DNA from: Oligosphaera ethanolica
GTDB lineage: Bacteria; Verrucomicrobiota; Lentisphaeria; Oligosphaerales; Oligosphaeraceae
NCBI RefSeq assembly: GCF_030814695.1
Contig: NZ_JAUSVL010000001.1
Coordinates: forward strand, 5,492,227 to 5,556,226
Length of the DNA: 64,000 nucleotides
Reading direction: 5' to 3'
Within the stretch, counting starts at the first letter, position 1, and the number at the start of each line of letters is the position of its first letter. The translations under genes and the position numbers were made by a program. The notes under the pieces are model-generated. The model was not told the DNA's origin, searched no databases, and was given only the letters and a program-made list of their open reading frames with translations. Positions 17,198-26,756 of the stretch are shown here, one piece after another.

Positions 17198-17944
17198 CTA
17201 GCGCGCGATCAAGGCGAAGACGCCCCAGCCCAGGTATTCGCGGGTATAGGTGGTGTAGCGCAGGGGCTCCGAGCTCAGCTCGGCACGAACCGTTTTCGCA
17301 AATTCGTCGTTGGGATTGGCTTCGAGCCACCGGCGCATGGTGAGCCATTTGGCGGCTTCGTAGCGATCCCAGCTGTCCTGATCAGCCAAGACCATTTCCA
17401 CAACATCGTAGCCCAAGTGCCCAAATGAAGCGATGAGCTCAGGAAGCGGGAGAAAGTCCGCGATGGCCTCGGCTTGGCAGCCCTTGGCGACCTCTTCGCT
17501 CGGCGGTACCTGCCGCCAGTAGGGCTCGCCAATGAGGATGATTCCGCCGGGCTTGAGGCTGCGCGTCAGCAGCTCGATAGTGCCGGCCACGCCACCGCCA
17601 ATCCAGGTGGCGCCAATGCAGGCCGCCACGCCGACTTTGTCCTCAGCGACATAACCGGCGGCGTCAGCATGCACGAAGGTGACCCGATCCGCCACGCCGA
17701 GCTCTTGCGCGCGCAGCTTCGCCTGCTCGGAAAACAGCTGGCTCAAATCGACACCCGTGCCGACGATGCCATAATCACGCGCCCAGGTGCAGAGCATCTC
17801 ACCCGAACCGCAGCCCAAGTCAAGCACGCGAGTGCCTGGCTCCAGGCGCAACGCCGCGCCAAGAGCGGTGAGCTTCTCTGGAGTGAACGGATTGTGGATG
17901 CGGTGTGCGCTCTCGGTGACGTTGAAGATGCGTGGAATGTCCAT
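17198..17944 (-). CDS. Class I SAM-dependent methyltransferase
   Basis: The 248-residue protein has motif I VLDLGCGSGEMLC, motif II GVDLS and a motif IV/post-I LKPGGIILIGEPYW. The start is well set by AAGGAG eight to ten bases upstream of ATG 17944. A CIGATWIGGG segment in the middle and EPYWRQVPP resemble small-molecule methyltransferases of the SAM-dependent Methyltransf_25 group. Substrate unknown. It is followed downstream by two large palindromes and precedes mfd, also on the minus strand, with 77 bp between mfd and this gene. Confidence 0.87.
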   Translation of the reverse strand: MDIPRIFNVTESAHRIHNPFTPEKLTALGAALRLEPGTRVLDLGCGSGEMLCTWARDYGIVGTGVDLSQLFSEQAKLRAQELGVADRVTFVHADAAGYVAEDKVGVAACIGATWIGGGVAGTIELLTRSLKPGGIILIGEPYWRQVPPSEEVAKGCQAEAIADFLPLPELIASFGHLGYDVVEMVLADQDSWDRYEAAKWLTMRRWLEANPNDEFAKTVRAELSSEPLRYTTYTREYLGWGVFALIAR

Positions 17945-18021
17945 CGCAGTAAATCTCCTTGTGGGTGAACTTATTCAGGGATTGCCCTCAATATATATCC
18001 GCAGATTGCGCCAGCAGCGTT

Positions 18022-21000
18022 TCACAAACGCGTCAGGGCATCGACGACGTCTTGGAGTTGTTCGTGGCCGTTGTCGCTGGCCAGGGTCGGGACTTGTCGT
18101 TTGGCGTCTTTCACTAGGCCGCGCGGGGTTTCGATGACCAGGCGGCGATCGCGGACCTGCAGGCGAATGACGTTCTTTTTGCGGGCGAGGATGCGCACTT
18201 TCGTCAGCAACAGCAGCGCCTCGCTGGACGTGGGCAGCTGGCCGAAGCGATCGCGCAATTCCTGCTGGAAGACCGCTAATTCCGACAGCGATGTCATGTT
18301 TTGCAGGCGCTTGTAGCAATCGACGCGGGCGCCTTCATCGCCAACGTAGGCGGCGGGAATCGCCACGGCGGCCTTGCCGGGAGCCGCGACCGTGGCGAAG
18401 GACAGGCGATCGAAGCTGATGTCGATGTCTTTGGGTGCGTCGGCGCTGCTGTTTTTCTCCAGGCGCTGAACGGCCTCTTTGAGCAGCTGGCAGTAGAGAT
18501 CGAAACCCACGGCTGCTATGTGGCCGCTTTGTTCAGTGCCCAGGATGTTGCCCGCGCCGCGGATTTCCAGGTCGCGCAGCGCGAGCTTGAAGCCCGCACC
18601 GAGGTGCGTGTAGCGGCGGATCGCGGCAAGACGCTGTCGGGCATTTTCAGGCAGCATGCCCATGGGCGGCAACAGCAGATACGCGTAGGCCTGGCGATGA
18701 TGCCGGCCGACACGGCCGCGCAGCTGGTAGAGTTCGGAAAGCCCGAAGCGGTCAGAGCGATCAATAATGATGGTGTTGGCGTTGGGTATGTCAATGCCGC
18801 TTTCAATGATGGTCGTACAGATGAGCACGTCGATTTCCTTGCGGATAAAGCGGACGATGACGTCTTCGAGCTTGCCGGCGGACATCTGGCCGTGCGCGAT
18901 GGCGCAGCGCGCATCAGGCACCAGCTCTTTCATGACGTCCAGCATCTTGGCGATGGTCTGAACGCGATTGTAGAGGAAGAACACCTGGCCCTCGCGCTCC
19001 ATCTCGCGGCGCACCGCTTCTTTGATCAGCTCCTTGTCGAAGTTCGCCACGACGGTCGTCACGGGCAGACGGTCCACCGGCGCGGTCATGATCGTGCTGA
19101 GATTGCGGATGCCCGATAAGCTGAAGTACAGCGTGCGCGGAATAGGCGTTGCAGTCATGGTCAGGATATCCAAGTTGGCGCGCAGGGCCTTGAAACGCTG
19201 TTTGTCCTTGACACCGAAGCGCTGCTCCTCGTCAATAACCAGCAAACCCAGAGCCGAGAACTGCACGTCGGCCTGCAATAGCCGGTGGGTGCCAATGACG
19301 ATGTCGATTTCGCCGAGGGCGAGTTTTCTGACAATGTCATTCTGCTCGCCTTTGCTGCGGAAACGGCTGAGCATTTCCAGGCGGACGGGGTACTCGGCCA
19401 TGCGCTCGCGGAAATTCTCAAAGTGCTGCTGGGCGAGCACGGTAGTGGGCACCAGCACGGCGACCTGCTTGCCATTGAGCACGGCACGGAAGGCCGCACG
19501 CATGGCCACTTCGGTCTTGCCATAGCCGACGTCGCCGCAGAGAAGGCGGTCCATGGGCTTGGGATTTTCCATGTCAGCGAGCACGGCGGCAATCGCGTCG
19601 TGCTGGTCTGCCGTTTCATCGTAGGGGAAAGACCCCGCAAAAGACCGCTCCCATTCCACCTGCGGTTTGAAGGCCATGCCGGCGGCATGCTCTCGCATCG
19701 CCTCAATGCGCAGGAGTTCCGCCGCCAGGTCCCAAGCCGCGTCCGCCGCCTGCTTCTTGGCATTGCGCCAAGACACGCCGCCAATACGGCTCAAGCTCGG
19801 CGTGCTCTTGCCGGCGCCTAGATAGCGGCTGATCAGGTGCGCCTGCTGCAGGGGCACGTAGAGTCGCGCGTCATCAGCAAATTCCAGGTCAATGACGTCC
19901 TGAACTTCGCCACCGGATTCCAGGCTGCGAATGCCATGGAAGATGCAAATGCCCTGGGTGACATGCACCGCCAGAGCGCCATCTTCCAGGTCAATAGTGT
20001 CGTGCATGGCCGCGTCTTGATGGTAGGCGACATGGCGATGGCGTCGCCGCGGGCCCTTGCGACCAAAAATCTCGTGATCGCTCAGCAGCACCAGCCTGGC
20101 GGTGGGCAGGAGCAGCCCGCCGTCCAACTCGTGTTGCTCCACCACAATGGGCAGCTCGCGCGTCAGCGGATCGTCATGGAGGATTTCCCGGAAGCGATCG
20201 ACTTCGCCAGCGCCGGCGCAGCAGGCGACCAGCTTGTAGCCACCGCGTTGCCAACGCAGGAGATTGTCCCGCAACTGCTGCCAATGCCACAAGGCCGCGC
20301 CGTCGCCCAACTCGGGCAGCAGAGACGCCAGTTCAGCGCCGAGGCTGATCGCGTCGGTGTGGACAATGCTGCCGCCGCCATCGGCAAGCAAGGCCGGATC
20401 GCCACCATCGGTGAGCAGCTGCACGCAGTTGCCTGCCGACGCAACCAGGTCCTGCCAGCCAATCTGGGTATCGGTGTCGGCGTAGCTGCCCAGGTGCCGC
20501 GCAATCAAATCAGGCGCGCAGAGCACCAGCGGCAGGTCATCCGCAAAAAAGTCGTGCACGCGCGCCTTGGCACCGGCATTATCCTCTAGCATCGCCATGC
20601 CCCGCGGCACGACGCACAACTCCGGCGCGTCACGGAAGGATCGCTGCGTGTCCGGCAGGAAAAAACGCATGCTGTCAATGTCGTCGCCCCAGAATTCCAG
20701 GCGCACGGGCGCGTCGTAGAGCGGCGAGTAGATGTCCATGATGCCACCGCGACGGGCAAATTCACCGGGGCTCTGAACCTCAAATTCGTTGTCGTAATCC
20801 AGCTCCACGAGCTTCTTGGCCAACGCGTCGGGAGAGATAGTCATACCCTTGCGCAGAGTGAAACTCTGCTCGCGGTAGTTTTTCGGCGTGATGGTCTCGG
20901 ACATCAGCACGGCGGCTGTCGTCACGAAAATCGCGTTGCGGCCGCTCAAGGCCGCGTCCAACGCGGCGCAACGGCCGGCTTCGTTCTCGGGCACCCATTG

Positions 21001-21282
21001 CCGCCGCCCTGGCGCGACCTCCGGCAACGGAATGACCGGCCGCGTTTCCCCCAAAAGCTGCAGCAGAGAGCCCAGCGTGGCAGCCAGATTATCAGCGCGG
21101 CCGCTGTCAGCGGCGACGACGACCAGGCGCGTCGCCCTGGCCAGGCAAAGCTGCCCGATCGCCAGCGGCAGCAGCTCGTCATCATGCAACGCAAAACGGC
21201 AGGCGCCGGATGGAATCCGCGCCTGCCGTGCCCATTTTTGGAGGATGTCACGCCATGCCGGCATTGGTGCCAGGTCCTTCAA
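18022..21282 (-). CDS. mfd: Transcription-repair coupling factor Mfd
   Basis: The 1086-residue protein is a superfamily 2 translocase that pushes stalled RNA polymerase off damaged DNA and recruits UvrA. The N-terminal UvrB-homology module includes RRGGIMDIYSP and VRLEFWGDDIDSMRFF. The RNA-polymerase-interacting CarD-like part lies near residues 425-500 (VHVTQGICIFHGI, VPLQQAHLISRYLG). The motor has Walker A GDVGYGKTE at about 583-591, DEEQRFGV as motif II, MTATPIPRTLY as motif III, and RGRVGR as motif VI. The C-terminus carries the TRCF/UvrA-binding domain. Length is slightly below the usual 1150, from a short N-terminus. Confidence 0.97.
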   Translation of the reverse strand: MKDLAPMPAWRDILQKWARQARIPSGACRFALHDDELLPLAIGQLCLARATRLVVVAADSGRADNLAATLGSLLQLLGETRPVIPLPEVAPGRRQWVPENEAGRCAALDAALSGRNAIFVTTAAVLMSETITPKNYREQSFTLRKGMTISPDALAKKLVELDYDNEFEVQSPGEFARRGGIMDIYSPLYDAPVRLEFWGDDIDSMRFFLPDTQRSFRDAPELCVVPRGMAMLEDNAGAKARVHDFFADDLPLVLCAPDLIARHLGSYADTDTQIGWQDLVASAGNCVQLLTDGGDPALLADGGGSIVHTDAISLGAELASLLPELGDGAALWHWQQLRDNLLRWQRGGYKLVACCAGAGEVDRFREILHDDPLTRELPIVVEQHELDGGLLLPTARLVLLSDHEIFGRKGPRRRHRHVAYHQDAAMHDTIDLEDGALAVHVTQGICIFHGIRSLESGGEVQDVIDLEFADDARLYVPLQQAHLISRYLGAGKSTPSLSRIGGVSWRNAKKQAADAAWDLAAELLRIEAMREHAAGMAFKPQVEWERSFAGSFPYDETADQHDAIAAVLADMENPKPMDRLLCGDVGYGKTEVAMRAAFRAVLNGKQVAVLVPTTVLAQQHFENFRERMAEYPVRLEMLSRFRSKGEQNDIVRKLALGEIDIVIGTHRLLQADVQFSALGLLVIDEEQRFGVKDKQRFKALRANLDILTMTATPIPRTLYFSLSGIRNLSTIMTAPVDRLPVTTVVANFDKELIKEAVRREMEREGQVFFLYNRVQTIAKMLDVMKELVPDARCAIAHGQMSAGKLEDVIVRFIRKEIDVLICTTIIESGIDIPNANTIIIDRSDRFGLSELYQLRGRVGRHHRQAYAYLLLPPMGMLPENARQRLAAIRRYTHLGAGFKLALRDLEIRGAGNILGTEQSGHIAAVGFDLYCQLLKEAVQRLEKNSSADAPKDIDISFDRLSFATVAAPGKAAVAIPAAYVGDEGARVDCYKRLQNMTSLSELAVFQQELRDRFGQLPTSSEALLLLTKVRILARKKNVIRLQVRDRRLVIETPRGLVKDAKRQVPTLASDNGHEQLQDVVDALTRL

Positions 21283-21329
21283 GCTGTGTCATGCCTCCAT
21301 ATGGATCGCTGCCCAAAGGCAGCCTCGTC

Positions 21330-22181
21330 TTAGAATTCTGCGTTGAGCGCAAACCCCCAGAGGACATTGAAAGCACTGTTCATCGCGTCATCTTTCCAGA
21401 CTTCGCGCAGATCGTGATCCAAGGCCCAAGCGCAGATGACAAAGGGTCCAAAACTGCAATAATCACAAACGGCGTAATTCAGGCCGGCCGTAAACTGGAT
21501 GGCCGTAAGGGCGTTCTTGGCCACATCGTAATTGTAGTCGTTGTACTTGGTGTTGGCCCAGTAAAGCGCGCCTTCCATGTCCAAGCTGAGCTTCTCGCTG
21601 ATGGCCGACAACGCCACGCTGTGGCTGCCACCAATGCTGGCCCAGAACATGTCGTTTTCAAAATCCCAGGCGACCGTCAGCGACGGCTGTAGGAAAAGGT
21701 CGTCCAGCGTCGCCGCCAGGCTTATTTCCTGCGTATCCAAGTCAGAAAAGCTCGGATAGTCGTAGTAGGTGTAGGTCGCTTCCAGGCTGAGTGCGCCGAG
21801 GGCCGGAACGTCTGCGAAGGTGTGGCCGTAACCAGCGTAGTAGTCCCACTCTTCGAAGTCATTGTTCTGGGTGCCATTGTCGTCCATGAAATCCCAGTTG
21901 GCCCACACCCCGGCGTAGAAGCCTTTCCACGCGATGCTGATGTCAGGTTGCAGGACATTCCCGGAATTGAAAATAAAACCATGGTACATATACGCGGATG
22001 CGTAGGTGACAGTCGCTGAGAGCGTTGGCATAGTGCTCTCCTCTTGTGTCTCGACCACTGCGACAGACCCACCAGGAGACGTTTCCGGCGTGGCAGTGCT
22101 GTCCTGTGCCTTGAGTTCAACGCTTAGTAGCATCATTGTGCCTAATGCAGTGAACCCTAATGCGGACAAAATGCTCTTCAT
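21330..22181 (-). CDS. Putative outer-membrane beta-barrel protein (TorF-like)
   Basis: The 283-residue product has a signal peptide (MKSILSALGFTALGTMMLLS, cleavage after ELKA), then about ten alternating amphipathic strands rich in Tyr, Trp and Asp and a final ALNAEF ending in Phe, as in outer-membrane barrels. Segments such as VTYASAYMYHGFIFN and IAWKGFYAGVWANWDF resemble the TorF-family putative porins (YMYRG-type motif). ATG 22181 is preferred, with AAAGGA seven bases upstream. It may be a channel or a structural protein of the outer membrane; substrate unknown. The gene lies 47 bp downstream of nothing co-oriented but mfd follows on the same strand. Confidence 0.7.
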   Translation of the reverse strand: MKSILSALGFTALGTMMLLSVELKAQDSTATPETSPGGSVAVVETQEESTMPTLSATVTYASAYMYHGFIFNSGNVLQPDISIAWKGFYAGVWANWDFMDDNGTQNNDFEEWDYYAGYGHTFADVPALGALSLEATYTYYDYPSFSDLDTQEISLAATLDDLFLQPSLTVAWDFENDMFWASIGGSHSVALSAISEKLSLDMEGALYWANTKYNDYNYDVAKNALTAIQFTAGLNYAVCDYCSFGPFVICAWALDHDLREVWKDDAMNSAFNVLWGFALNAEF

Positions 22182-22401
22182 CTGTGTGTCCTTTCCAAAA
22201 ACACGTTTTTCCTTATCCTTGCATTTACTTCCAGCGGTTCCAGGGACGTTGTGGTCGACCAGGTCCAAGGTGCCTCTACTGTATTCCCCGTCACTCGCTT
22301 TACAAGCGCCTCCACGCATAAAACCATGTAAATTTTGTAAAAAAATGCACTTTTATTTAGGGCATAATGTGATGCCGCGCAAGCCCAATAGCGTCTGGTA
22401 T

Positions 22402-22428
22402 GGCGGACCCCATATCAAGAAGTCCGCC
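22402..22428 (-). terminator. Terminator-like hairpin after the esterase gene
   Basis: GGCGGAC pairs with GTCCGCC across 13 nt, just beyond the stop of the minus-strand gene at 22459. It resembles the hairpin at 2281-2300 and has no T-tract. Confidence 0.35.
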
Positions 22429-22458
22429 TCTACTAGGCGCGCCCCCTCTTGTCGCTGT

Positions 22459-24381
22459 TTATTCCTTGCCCATGCGTTCGTCCCAGGGGTCAATCATGGT
22501 CAACCGTTGGCCAAGGGCTGCGTAGAGATCCGGCAGATCGAAATAGCGCAGCACGTTTTTGGGCGTGCTTGCCGCCGGCCAGTCCGACACGCCGGCTTTG
22601 AGCCACTGCTGGAAGCTGGTGGGGGCGTTATAGAGCGTGACGTCAACGACCTCGTCGCGCAGCATGGCCACAAAGGCCGCCAGCAGCGCGCCTTGGCCAC
22701 GGCCGTAGAGATGGACGCTCTTGGTCCCCTCGGCTTTGAGCAGATCAAGCGTGCGGATGATATCGTATACCCGGCGGCCGAACATGCTTTCGCCGAACAT
22801 CAAAGCGGTGGCGTGCATCATGTAGTCCATGCCGTAGGAACGGTACATGCTGAGGTGGTCTTCGGGCATGGACTCACCTAGGCCACGGACGTCCAGCGTG
22901 TACAACTCGCCTCCCGGGTTTATTCCAGCCACCAAGGAGCAGTCCTGGTAGTCAAGCTCGGAGCCGAGGTGCGGCAGATAGAGATGGACGTCTTCCTCGA
23001 CGTCAAGCGTCTCACCGCGATCCTTGCTGCGCAGACGCTTGCGCATAATGGCCAGAATGTCGCCCTCGGTTTCGATGCCGCTGCGCTGCCAGACGTCGTT
23101 GCCGATGCGCTGCGAGCGGAGAACGCGGTAGTGCGGCACGCCAGTGGCCTCGGGGAACTTCAGCAGCTTGGCGAGCGTACTACGCCATTCGCCGGCATTT
23201 TTCGGTGCCTGACGGCACCTCGCCCACGCCTCGGCGGTTTCGGCCATGAGGTCATAGATGGGCCTGGAGCCGGCTTTGACCACATTGGCCTCCGGGCAAC
23301 AGGCGAGGACGGCTTCTGCTACGGGCTTGGGGTCAATTTCTGCGGGCACGCCAGGTATCCCGGCGTGCTTGTGGAAGAACGCCAGCATCGCCTGTTGATT
23401 GTGTGGCGAGTAGCCGTGCGTGCAGGGGCCGATAAAGAGCTCGACCTGATCGCCAGCACCGAGGAGCTCGTAGAAACGCTTGAGTTCTCCATACGCCTCT
23501 TTCAGGCCGCGCCGTTCAAAGAAATCGTACTGCTGACCGAGGAGTATGGCCGGTTGCGGGGCACGCGCGATCATGAGGTCGACCATTTCCAGGCCGGCGC
23601 CGATGATGCCGGGCGGGCACTGCTCGCTGTCGGTGGGCAGCTCGTTTTCGAGGTTGGTGAGAAAGCTGGTGACATGGCAGCTCGGCGCGGCCATGCTGAG
23701 GCGCTCGTCGTTGGCCCATATCCATTCGGTGAGCGTGCCACCGCCGGAGTTGCCAGTGATCCCCAGACGTTTGGGATCGACTTCCGGCCGGGCGGCGAGA
23801 ACATCAATGGCGCGGCGGCCGTCCCAGACGCGCCAGCTGCCGAAGAAATCTCCAAGCAGTTCCAGCTGCCGGCCCATGACGTTGTGGGCATCGCAGAGTT
23901 GTTTGCCGCTACCCAAGCGTGCGAGCTTGGGGTACTGATCGCGCTCGCCCTGATGAATGGGATCGACCATGAGGACAACAAAACCGTCATGGACCAGCCG
24001 CAGCGCGAAAGACTGGTACACCCCGGCTGCCTTGCCTTCTTTGCTATGGCCGCAGCAACCGATGACGCCCGGTGCCGGAGCCGTCAACCCATCGGGCACA
24101 TAGAGATTCGCCGTCACCCAGAAATCCGGCCGGCTGTTGTAGATGATGTTCTCGATGCGGTAGCCGTCGAATTGGTTGACGCCGGTGATGCGCATATCCA
24201 GCGGTGTCCACTCCGGCCAGGGGCCAAAGGCAGCGTCAATAGCCTTGCGAAGCTTATCGCGATAGGCCATGGCATCTTCGCGGGTGCGCAACGCGGCCAG
24301 TTCACGGCTACGAACGGCCCGCATGGCCCGCAACTTGTGGATGTAATGATCGATAACCATGTGCTGGTAGCCGTTTTTCAT
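22459..24381 (-). CDS. Two-domain alpha/beta-hydrolase, acetyl-xylan-esterase-like
   Basis: The 640-residue protein has two consecutive alpha/beta-hydrolase-like units. The first contains PGVIGCCGHSKEGK and the nucleophile elbow GITGNSGGG with Ser212, plus a late THGYSPHNQ segment for the catalytic His; it resembles acetyl xylan esterases and dienelactone hydrolase-like enzymes of PVC bacteria. The second unit has an elbow-like GRGQG at about 560-564, where Gln replaces the Ser, so it is probably not catalytic. No signal peptide is seen. ATG 24381 is chosen with AAAGGA upstream. It may deacylate oligosaccharides; specificity is inference. Confidence 0.72.
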   Translation of the reverse strand: MKNGYQHMVIDHYIHKLRAMRAVRSRELAALRTREDAMAYRDKLRKAIDAAFGPWPEWTPLDMRITGVNQFDGYRIENIIYNSRPDFWVTANLYVPDGLTAPAPGVIGCCGHSKEGKAAGVYQSFALRLVHDGFVVLMVDPIHQGERDQYPKLARLGSGKQLCDAHNVMGRQLELLGDFFGSWRVWDGRRAIDVLAARPEVDPKRLGITGNSGGGTLTEWIWANDERLSMAAPSCHVTSFLTNLENELPTDSEQCPPGIIGAGLEMVDLMIARAPQPAILLGQQYDFFERRGLKEAYGELKRFYELLGAGDQVELFIGPCTHGYSPHNQQAMLAFFHKHAGIPGVPAEIDPKPVAEAVLACCPEANVVKAGSRPIYDLMAETAEAWARCRQAPKNAGEWRSTLAKLLKFPEATGVPHYRVLRSQRIGNDVWQRSGIETEGDILAIMRKRLRSKDRGETLDVEEDVHLYLPHLGSELDYQDCSLVAGINPGGELYTLDVRGLGESMPEDHLSMYRSYGMDYMMHATALMFGESMFGRRVYDIIRTLDLLKAEGTKSVHLYGRGQGALLAAFVAMLRDEVVDVTLYNAPTSFQQWLKAGVSDWPAASTPKNVLRYFDLPDLYAALGQRLTMIDPWDERMGKE

Positions 24382-24456
24382 CGTCGGGTTGTCCTTTTGT
24401 AATGCCAGGAATCTACAAGTAAGATTGATTGCGTGGCGGCTCAACAGTCAGGAGCC

Positions 24457-25596
24457 TCAGAAGCCGAAGAGCTCCTGGAGAGGCTGCCGGAAATAATCGA
24501 ACTTTTTGGGGTAGTAGAAACTGTCACGACCATGGAGATTGGGGAAGCGCGACATGCCCTTGAGTGCCGAGCTGCTGACGTGCTCAAGTTTTTTGTCGCA
24601 GGGTATATAGACCGCGTGGGTATCGGGACGCATTTGCTGCATGAAGCAAAGCTGGTTCATCTCGTAGTCGAGGTCGTAACCATTGCGCAAACCGCGCACC
24701 AGCGTCACATCACAGAAGGCGGACTCTTTTTCGAGAAGATCAACCATCAGGGTGTCGAAATAGACCACTTCGTGAAACGGCAGGGAGACATCCAACCGTT
24801 CGTCGCGCTCGACATGCTTCTGGGGGTTAATACCGACGGCAACGATGACCTTGTCAAACATCATTTCGGCTTTTTCGAGGATAGAGAGATGCCCGATATG
24901 GAAGGGGCTGAAAGTACCGGCGTAAATACCCACCCGTGGTCGGCGGCGCTCAAGGTACTCAATGAGGAAATTCATGGTGCTGCGACATTGCGGGTAGCGT
25001 TTGGCAAAGCGCTGGAAAAACGCGCTGCGGCCCTTGCGATAGTCAATCATATTCAGATACTGGAATTCGCGGAAAATCTGAAATTCGTAGGCCAGCAAGT
25101 CCACGTAATCGCCATGGATAATCACCCGGCAATCATAGCCGTGGAAAAGCGCCGCCAGCTCGCTGACGTCATCTTGATACTTCGTCGACAAGATGGTGCG
25201 GCGGATGCTTTCCTTAGCCTCGGCGGGTAGGGGCTCGCCAAGCGCGGCCAGGATGTACAGATACGCGGCCTCGGAGCGCTCTTCGCTGTCACCGCCCTGA
25301 GGGAACCACACCACGTCATGGAAAAGCGCGGTGAGCAGCAACTGTGCGGCCAGTTCCTCCCGCTCCCACACCGTCTCGCGGATTTGCTCGCAGATGGATA
25401 ACAAGTGATCAAGGGTGTGGAAATAGCGGTGGGGCTGACGATACGCGGCAAAAACGCGATCCAGCCATTTGCCGCCAAGATCCAACCCGTAGGGATTGCG
25501 CTCGGCAAGAATCTCGCGGATGCGCTTTTCCTTTTGGCAGACGCCGGTGCCGCCCATGGGTGAGACGGGATTGAGGCTTGCTCGCGAGTATTCCAT
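24457..25596 (-). CDS. HD-superfamily phosphohydrolase fused to phosphopantetheine adenylyltransferase (CoaD-like)
   Basis: The 379-residue protein joins two domains. Residues 45-210 look like the predicted metal-dependent HD family (COG4339 type): RYFHTLDHL, LLTALFHDVVWFPQ, SEERS, and ILSTKY. Residues 221-350 are CoaD-like: IYAGTFSPFHIGHLSIL with the nucleotidyltransferase HIGH signature, VTLVRGLRNGYDLDYE, and SSSALKGM. CoaD transfers AMP from ATP to 4'-phosphopantetheine in coenzyme A synthesis and is normally about 160 residues alone. The N-terminal domain might act on a nucleotide or cofactor intermediate. The start could be ATG 25596 or the later Met14; no strong ribosome binding site decides. 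Confidence 0.8.
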   Translation of the reverse strand: MEYSRASLNPVSPMGGTGVCQKEKRIREILAERNPYGLDLGGKWLDRVFAAYRQPHRYFHTLDHLLSICEQIRETVWEREELAAQLLLTALFHDVVWFPQGGDSEERSEAAYLYILAALGEPLPAEAKESIRRTILSTKYQDDVSELAALFHGYDCRVIIHGDYVDLLAYEFQIFREFQYLNMIDYRKGRSAFFQRFAKRYPQCRSTMNFLIEYLERRRPRVGIYAGTFSPFHIGHLSILEKAEMMFDKVIVAVGINPQKHVERDERLDVSLPFHEVVYFDTLMVDLLEKESAFCDVTLVRGLRNGYDLDYEMNQLCFMQQMRPDTHAVYIPCDKKLEHVSSSALKGMSRFPNLHGRDSFYYPKKFDYFRQPLQELFGF

Positions 25597-25729
25597 ATGC
25601 GCGACTCATTTCGGGGGCTTTGCTGCCTGAAAAAAGGAAACGGCCCCGAGAGCTCCGGCAGTCCCTGTTTTCCGGACTCTGGCGATCTGGCCGTTTCGGC
25701 TGGCCGCGAATACCGGCCAGTGAACTGAT

Positions 25730-26623
25730 TTAACGATAAAAACTTTCCAAAAGCTGCTGCATAGTGCCGTGATACTGGGCAAATTTGAGGTCCGAACAGC
25801 CTGCCTGGTTGCCGCCATTCCACCACACCCAGACCATACCGTCCCGCTCAATCATTTCTGGATCGGAGGCATTGATCTCGACCACATCCGGATAAAGCGC
25901 CGGGTTGGTCTTATGGGTCATGTCGGGCGTGAGGAAGGGCCGGTCATCGGCGGCGTCTTCCCAGCTAACAAGGTCTCGCGATCGTGTGACTCGCGTTTCA
26001 TAGAAGCCCTTGCGCTGTTCGAGATACAGGACATAAAAGAAGCCATTGACATAATACAGCGACGGGCCACCCACATAACGGTCCGTGCCGTAGATGGCAT
26101 TGGCTACCGGACGCCAGGTACGCAGGTCGGTCGACTCAATGAACTTGAAGGTAAATGGCGTCCAGCGACGATCGTCGGTTTCGTAGAGCATCACATAACG
26201 CTTGCCGTCAAAGTCCACCGCGCTGTTGAAGAGATGCTCTTTGCCATCGCTGTGCACGACTTCCTCCGGCGCAGTCCAGGACACCAGGTCGTCTGAGCTG
26301 ATGCGAACCAACCGCTTGATCTCCCACCAGGCCTGATCAACACCGTAATCAGCCGCAAAAACATGCACCCGATCGCCGTGGACAATCGCCGAGGCAAAAT
26401 AATGATTCAGCAACGGAATGCTGATGATGCGGTCGCTGTCCATGTCACGAATCAAAAAGCCGTCTTCGTGATAACGGTACTTCACCTCGTGACCAGGATA
26501 CAAAAACGACGACGCAAAAAAATTTTCCAGCAGATAGTAGCGGCCTTTGAAGAAGAATGGCGTCACCTCGCCGCCATTCTGCCTGACCACTTTTTCGTTT
26601 TTCCAGGGAACGCGCCAGCGCAT
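25730..26623 (-). CDS. Five-bladed beta-propeller glycosidase-like protein (GH43/GH32/GH130-like)
   Basis: The 297-residue protein contains repeated blade motifs of the GH43/GH32/GH130 type: FFFKGRYYLLEN, RISSDDLVSWTAPEEV, SAVDFDGKRYVMLYE, FIESTDLRTWRPV, GGPSLYYVNGFFYVLY, and RSRDLVSWEDA. Closing SDPEMIERDGMVWVWWNGG fits an acidic active-site strand, but the catalytic residues cannot be fixed by eye. It has no signal peptide, so it probably acts on intracellular oligosaccharides, or only binds them. ATG 26623 is chosen over a long upstream extension that enters repeat DNA; AAGGGGG lies upstream. Its neighbour is the HD-CoaD gene, 133 bp beyond its stop on the same strand. Confidence 0.7.
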   Translation of the reverse strand: MRWRVPWKNEKVVRQNGGEVTPFFFKGRYYLLENFFASSFLYPGHEVKYRYHEDGFLIRDMDSDRIISIPLLNHYFASAIVHGDRVHVFAADYGVDQAWWEIKRLVRISSDDLVSWTAPEEVVHSDGKEHLFNSAVDFDGKRYVMLYETDDRRWTPFTFKFIESTDLRTWRPVANAIYGTDRYVGGPSLYYVNGFFYVLYLEQRKGFYETRVTRSRDLVSWEDAADDRPFLTPDMTHKTNPALYPDVVEINASDPEMIERDGMVWVWWNGGNQAGCSDLKFAQYHGTMQQLLESFYR

Positions 26624-26756
26624 AAAAGTTAGCCCCCTTGTTGACAATGACTGGCCACCACGTGGCCCCTGCCGTGACCGGCACCGATCGCAGTACAAAA
26701 TATCACGAAATGCCCTGCATGCAAACCAAGCTGGAGCGTGTCGCAGGCTCAGCGTG

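Noticed and set aside
22969..24402. 477-codon plus-strand open frame
   Set aside because: It is antisense to the two-domain esterase, which has clear motifs and a ribosome site.
25122..25826. 234-codon minus-strand open frame
   Set aside because: It is an alternative frame of the HD-CoaD gene with low-complexity residues.
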